From contig JAHJLU010000479.1 in NCBI GenBank assembly GCA_018821745.1, positions 1-6,427 on the forward strand: 6,427 bases of DNA. The letters run 5' to 3'. Source of the DNA: Myxococcota bacterium. Its GTDB lineage: Bacteria > Myxococcota_A > Polyangia > HGW-17. How positions within the stretch are numbered: position 1 is the stretch's first letter; every line of letters begins with the position of its first letter. This document shows, in pieces, positions 5,914-6,427 of the stretch. Under the pieces are notes generated by a model. It saw nothing but the letters and a program-made list of their open reading frames with translations. It did no database searches and was not told the origin of the DNA. Both the position numbers and the translations under genes were made by a program.

Positions 5914-6093
5914 TCCAGCAGGGAGAGAGGCCTGATTGCCGGGGATCTACTCCCCTTTGCCCTGCATTGCCACACAAATTTTTCCACCAACCCGACTCCA
6001 TAAGCACGGTGATGCGGGAAACCGCTCGCAGACAACGTTCATACCCCGCCATTGTTGGGGCAGAAAACACCCAAATACTTCAATCTACTCTAA

Positions 6094-6099
6094 ATTATA
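6094..6099 (-). promoter_or_regulatory. Putative -10 element for the methyltransferase
   Basis: ATTATA on the plus strand is a perfect TATAAT on the minus strand, inside an AT-rich, imperfectly palindromic stretch (6091-6110). No hexamer at the right distance (about 6116-6123) resembles TTGACA. A start near 6087 would leave a leader of about 170 bases before ATG 5913, containing the small hairpins of this gap. Confidence 0.3.
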
Positions 6100-6160
6100 T
6101 GAATATTTTAAGGGGCAGGAGTTGATATTTCCCCATGGGGTAGCGAAAAACCGGGGCATG

Positions 6161-6169
6161 TGGTAGAAT
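6161..6169 (+). promoter_or_regulatory. Putative extended -10 promoter for the right-hand lipoprotein
   Basis: TGGTAGAAT fits the extended -10 form TGnTATAAT with one mismatch. The -35 position (about 6141-6146) is poor, as is usual for extended -10 promoters. The predicted start near 6176 would give a leader of about 30 bases containing TGAGG (6196-6200), six bases before ATG 6207. Confidence 0.4.
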
Positions 6170-6206
6170 TTTGCCCTTCAGAACCCTTTTCACCCTGAGG
6201 TACCCC

Positions 6207-6427
6207 ATGAAAATCCGATTATTTACTATTATTTGCACCGTTCTTCTCACCGCCGGCCCCGTGGCCTGTAAAAAAAGTGAAAAAGAAGAGAAGACCACAG
6301 CCGACAACACGACAGCCACCACCACGCCCGAGATGGCACCGGAAAAAACCAACCCCGAGGCCCCCGAGCCTGCAAAAGTCGAGAAGCCCGCGGTTGAAAA
6401 GAAGACCGAAGAACTGACCATCAATGG
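6207..6427 (+). CDS. Lipoprotein with charged Pro/Thr-rich linker (3' truncated by window)
   Basis: The first 73 codons are present and the gene runs off the right edge. Residues 1-20 are a signal peptide (M-K-I-R, then a hydrophobic run), and Cys-21 in the sequence GPVAC is the likely lipidation site. Pro at -3 instead of Leu is atypical, so lipidation is probable rather than certain. From Lys-22 to Glu-69 the chain is low-complexity, rich in Lys, Glu, Thr, Pro and Ala, as expected of a flexible tether through the envelope. The folded domain, and so the function, lies outside the window. The start is set by TGAGG (6196-6200) with a six-base spacer. Antisense frames across this region are shadows of the biased composition. 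Confidence 0.8.
   Translation, partial: MKIRLFTIICTVLLTAGPVACKKSEKEEKTTADNTTATTTPEMAPEKTNPEAPEPAKVEKPAVEKKTEELTIN

Larger units (their letters stand above)
5914..6206. other. Divergent intergenic region with AT-rich core and small hairpins
   Basis: These 293 bases separate the minus-strand methyltransferase from the plus-strand lipoprotein. Small inverted repeats include GGGGA/TCCCC (5941-5945 / 5951-5955), GCGG-GAAA-CCGC (6014-6025, a GNRA-type tetraloop if transcribed on the plus strand), CCCC/GGGG (6044-6047 / 6057-6060) and the palindrome CCCCATGGGG (6131-6140). An AT-rich stretch at 6090-6110 is the likely promoter core for the minus-strand gene. I find no convincing small gene. An ATG frame at 5936-6166 has no Shine-Dalgarno and an unremarkable composition. 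Confidence 0.5.

Noticed and set aside
5565..6035. Minus-strand frame (156 codons) overlapping the methyltransferase, as a frameshifted N-terminal extension
   Set aside because: The methyltransferase is complete from its own ATG, with all expected motifs. The overlapping frame gives no recognisable sequence and no Shine-Dalgarno.
6095..6424. Minus-strand open frame (109 codons) at the right edge
   Set aside because: It is antisense to the lipoprotein starting at 6207, whose lipobox, Shine-Dalgarno and tether are convincing. The antisense product is low-complexity Ser/Val.

Overview
The window reads as a stretch of chromosome from a Gram-negative bacterium of the Myxococcota / Bradymonadota ('deltaproteobacterial') kind. 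This placement is an inference from style, not from a marker gene. The signs are short lipoprotein signal peptides, a lipobox followed by an Asn-Asn-Thr/Asn-Asn-Val linker, 'CGDG...CD' cysteine-rich repeats, and an RCC1-type propeller on a lipoprotein. Base composition looks moderately GC-rich, with AT-rich patches between genes. I see no transposase, integrase, CRISPR array, tRNA or rRNA.

Layout. (1) Positions 1-37 hold the first 12 codons of a minus-strand gene that begins with a signal peptide and leaves the window on the left. (2) Positions 38-275 are a divergent intergenic region with a cluster of GC-rich inverted repeats. (3) Positions 276-1865, plus strand, encode a 529-residue membrane protein built as a tandem duplication: [six membrane helices - short helix - four-cysteine module] twice, with an exact 250-residue period and no recognisable output domain. 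(4) Positions 2032-3108, plus strand, encode a lipoprotein with a 12-unit NNT/NNV linker and an alpha/beta-hydrolase (PHB-depolymerase/feruloyl-esterase-like) domain. (5) Positions 3261-5066, minus strand, encode a lipoprotein with four cysteine-rich repeats and a complete seven-blade RCC1-like propeller. A good minus-strand intrinsic terminator lies in the convergent gap. (6) Positions 5176-5913, minus strand, encode a class I SAM-dependent methyltransferase of the Methyltransf_32-like type. (7) Positions 5914-6206 form a second divergent intergenic region with -10-like elements on both strands. (8) Position 6207 to the end, plus strand, is the start of another lipoprotein with a charged, Pro/Thr-rich linker.

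How the genes may fit together. Four of the six genes begin with an export or lipoprotein signal and one is a multi-pass membrane protein. Only the methyltransferase looks like a soluble cytoplasmic enzyme. Neighbours are mostly arranged divergently or convergently, so one operon or pathway is not evident. The methyltransferase and the RCC1 lipoprotein share a strand with a 109-base gap and could be co-transcribed. The most unusual element is the duplicated membrane/four-cysteine protein.
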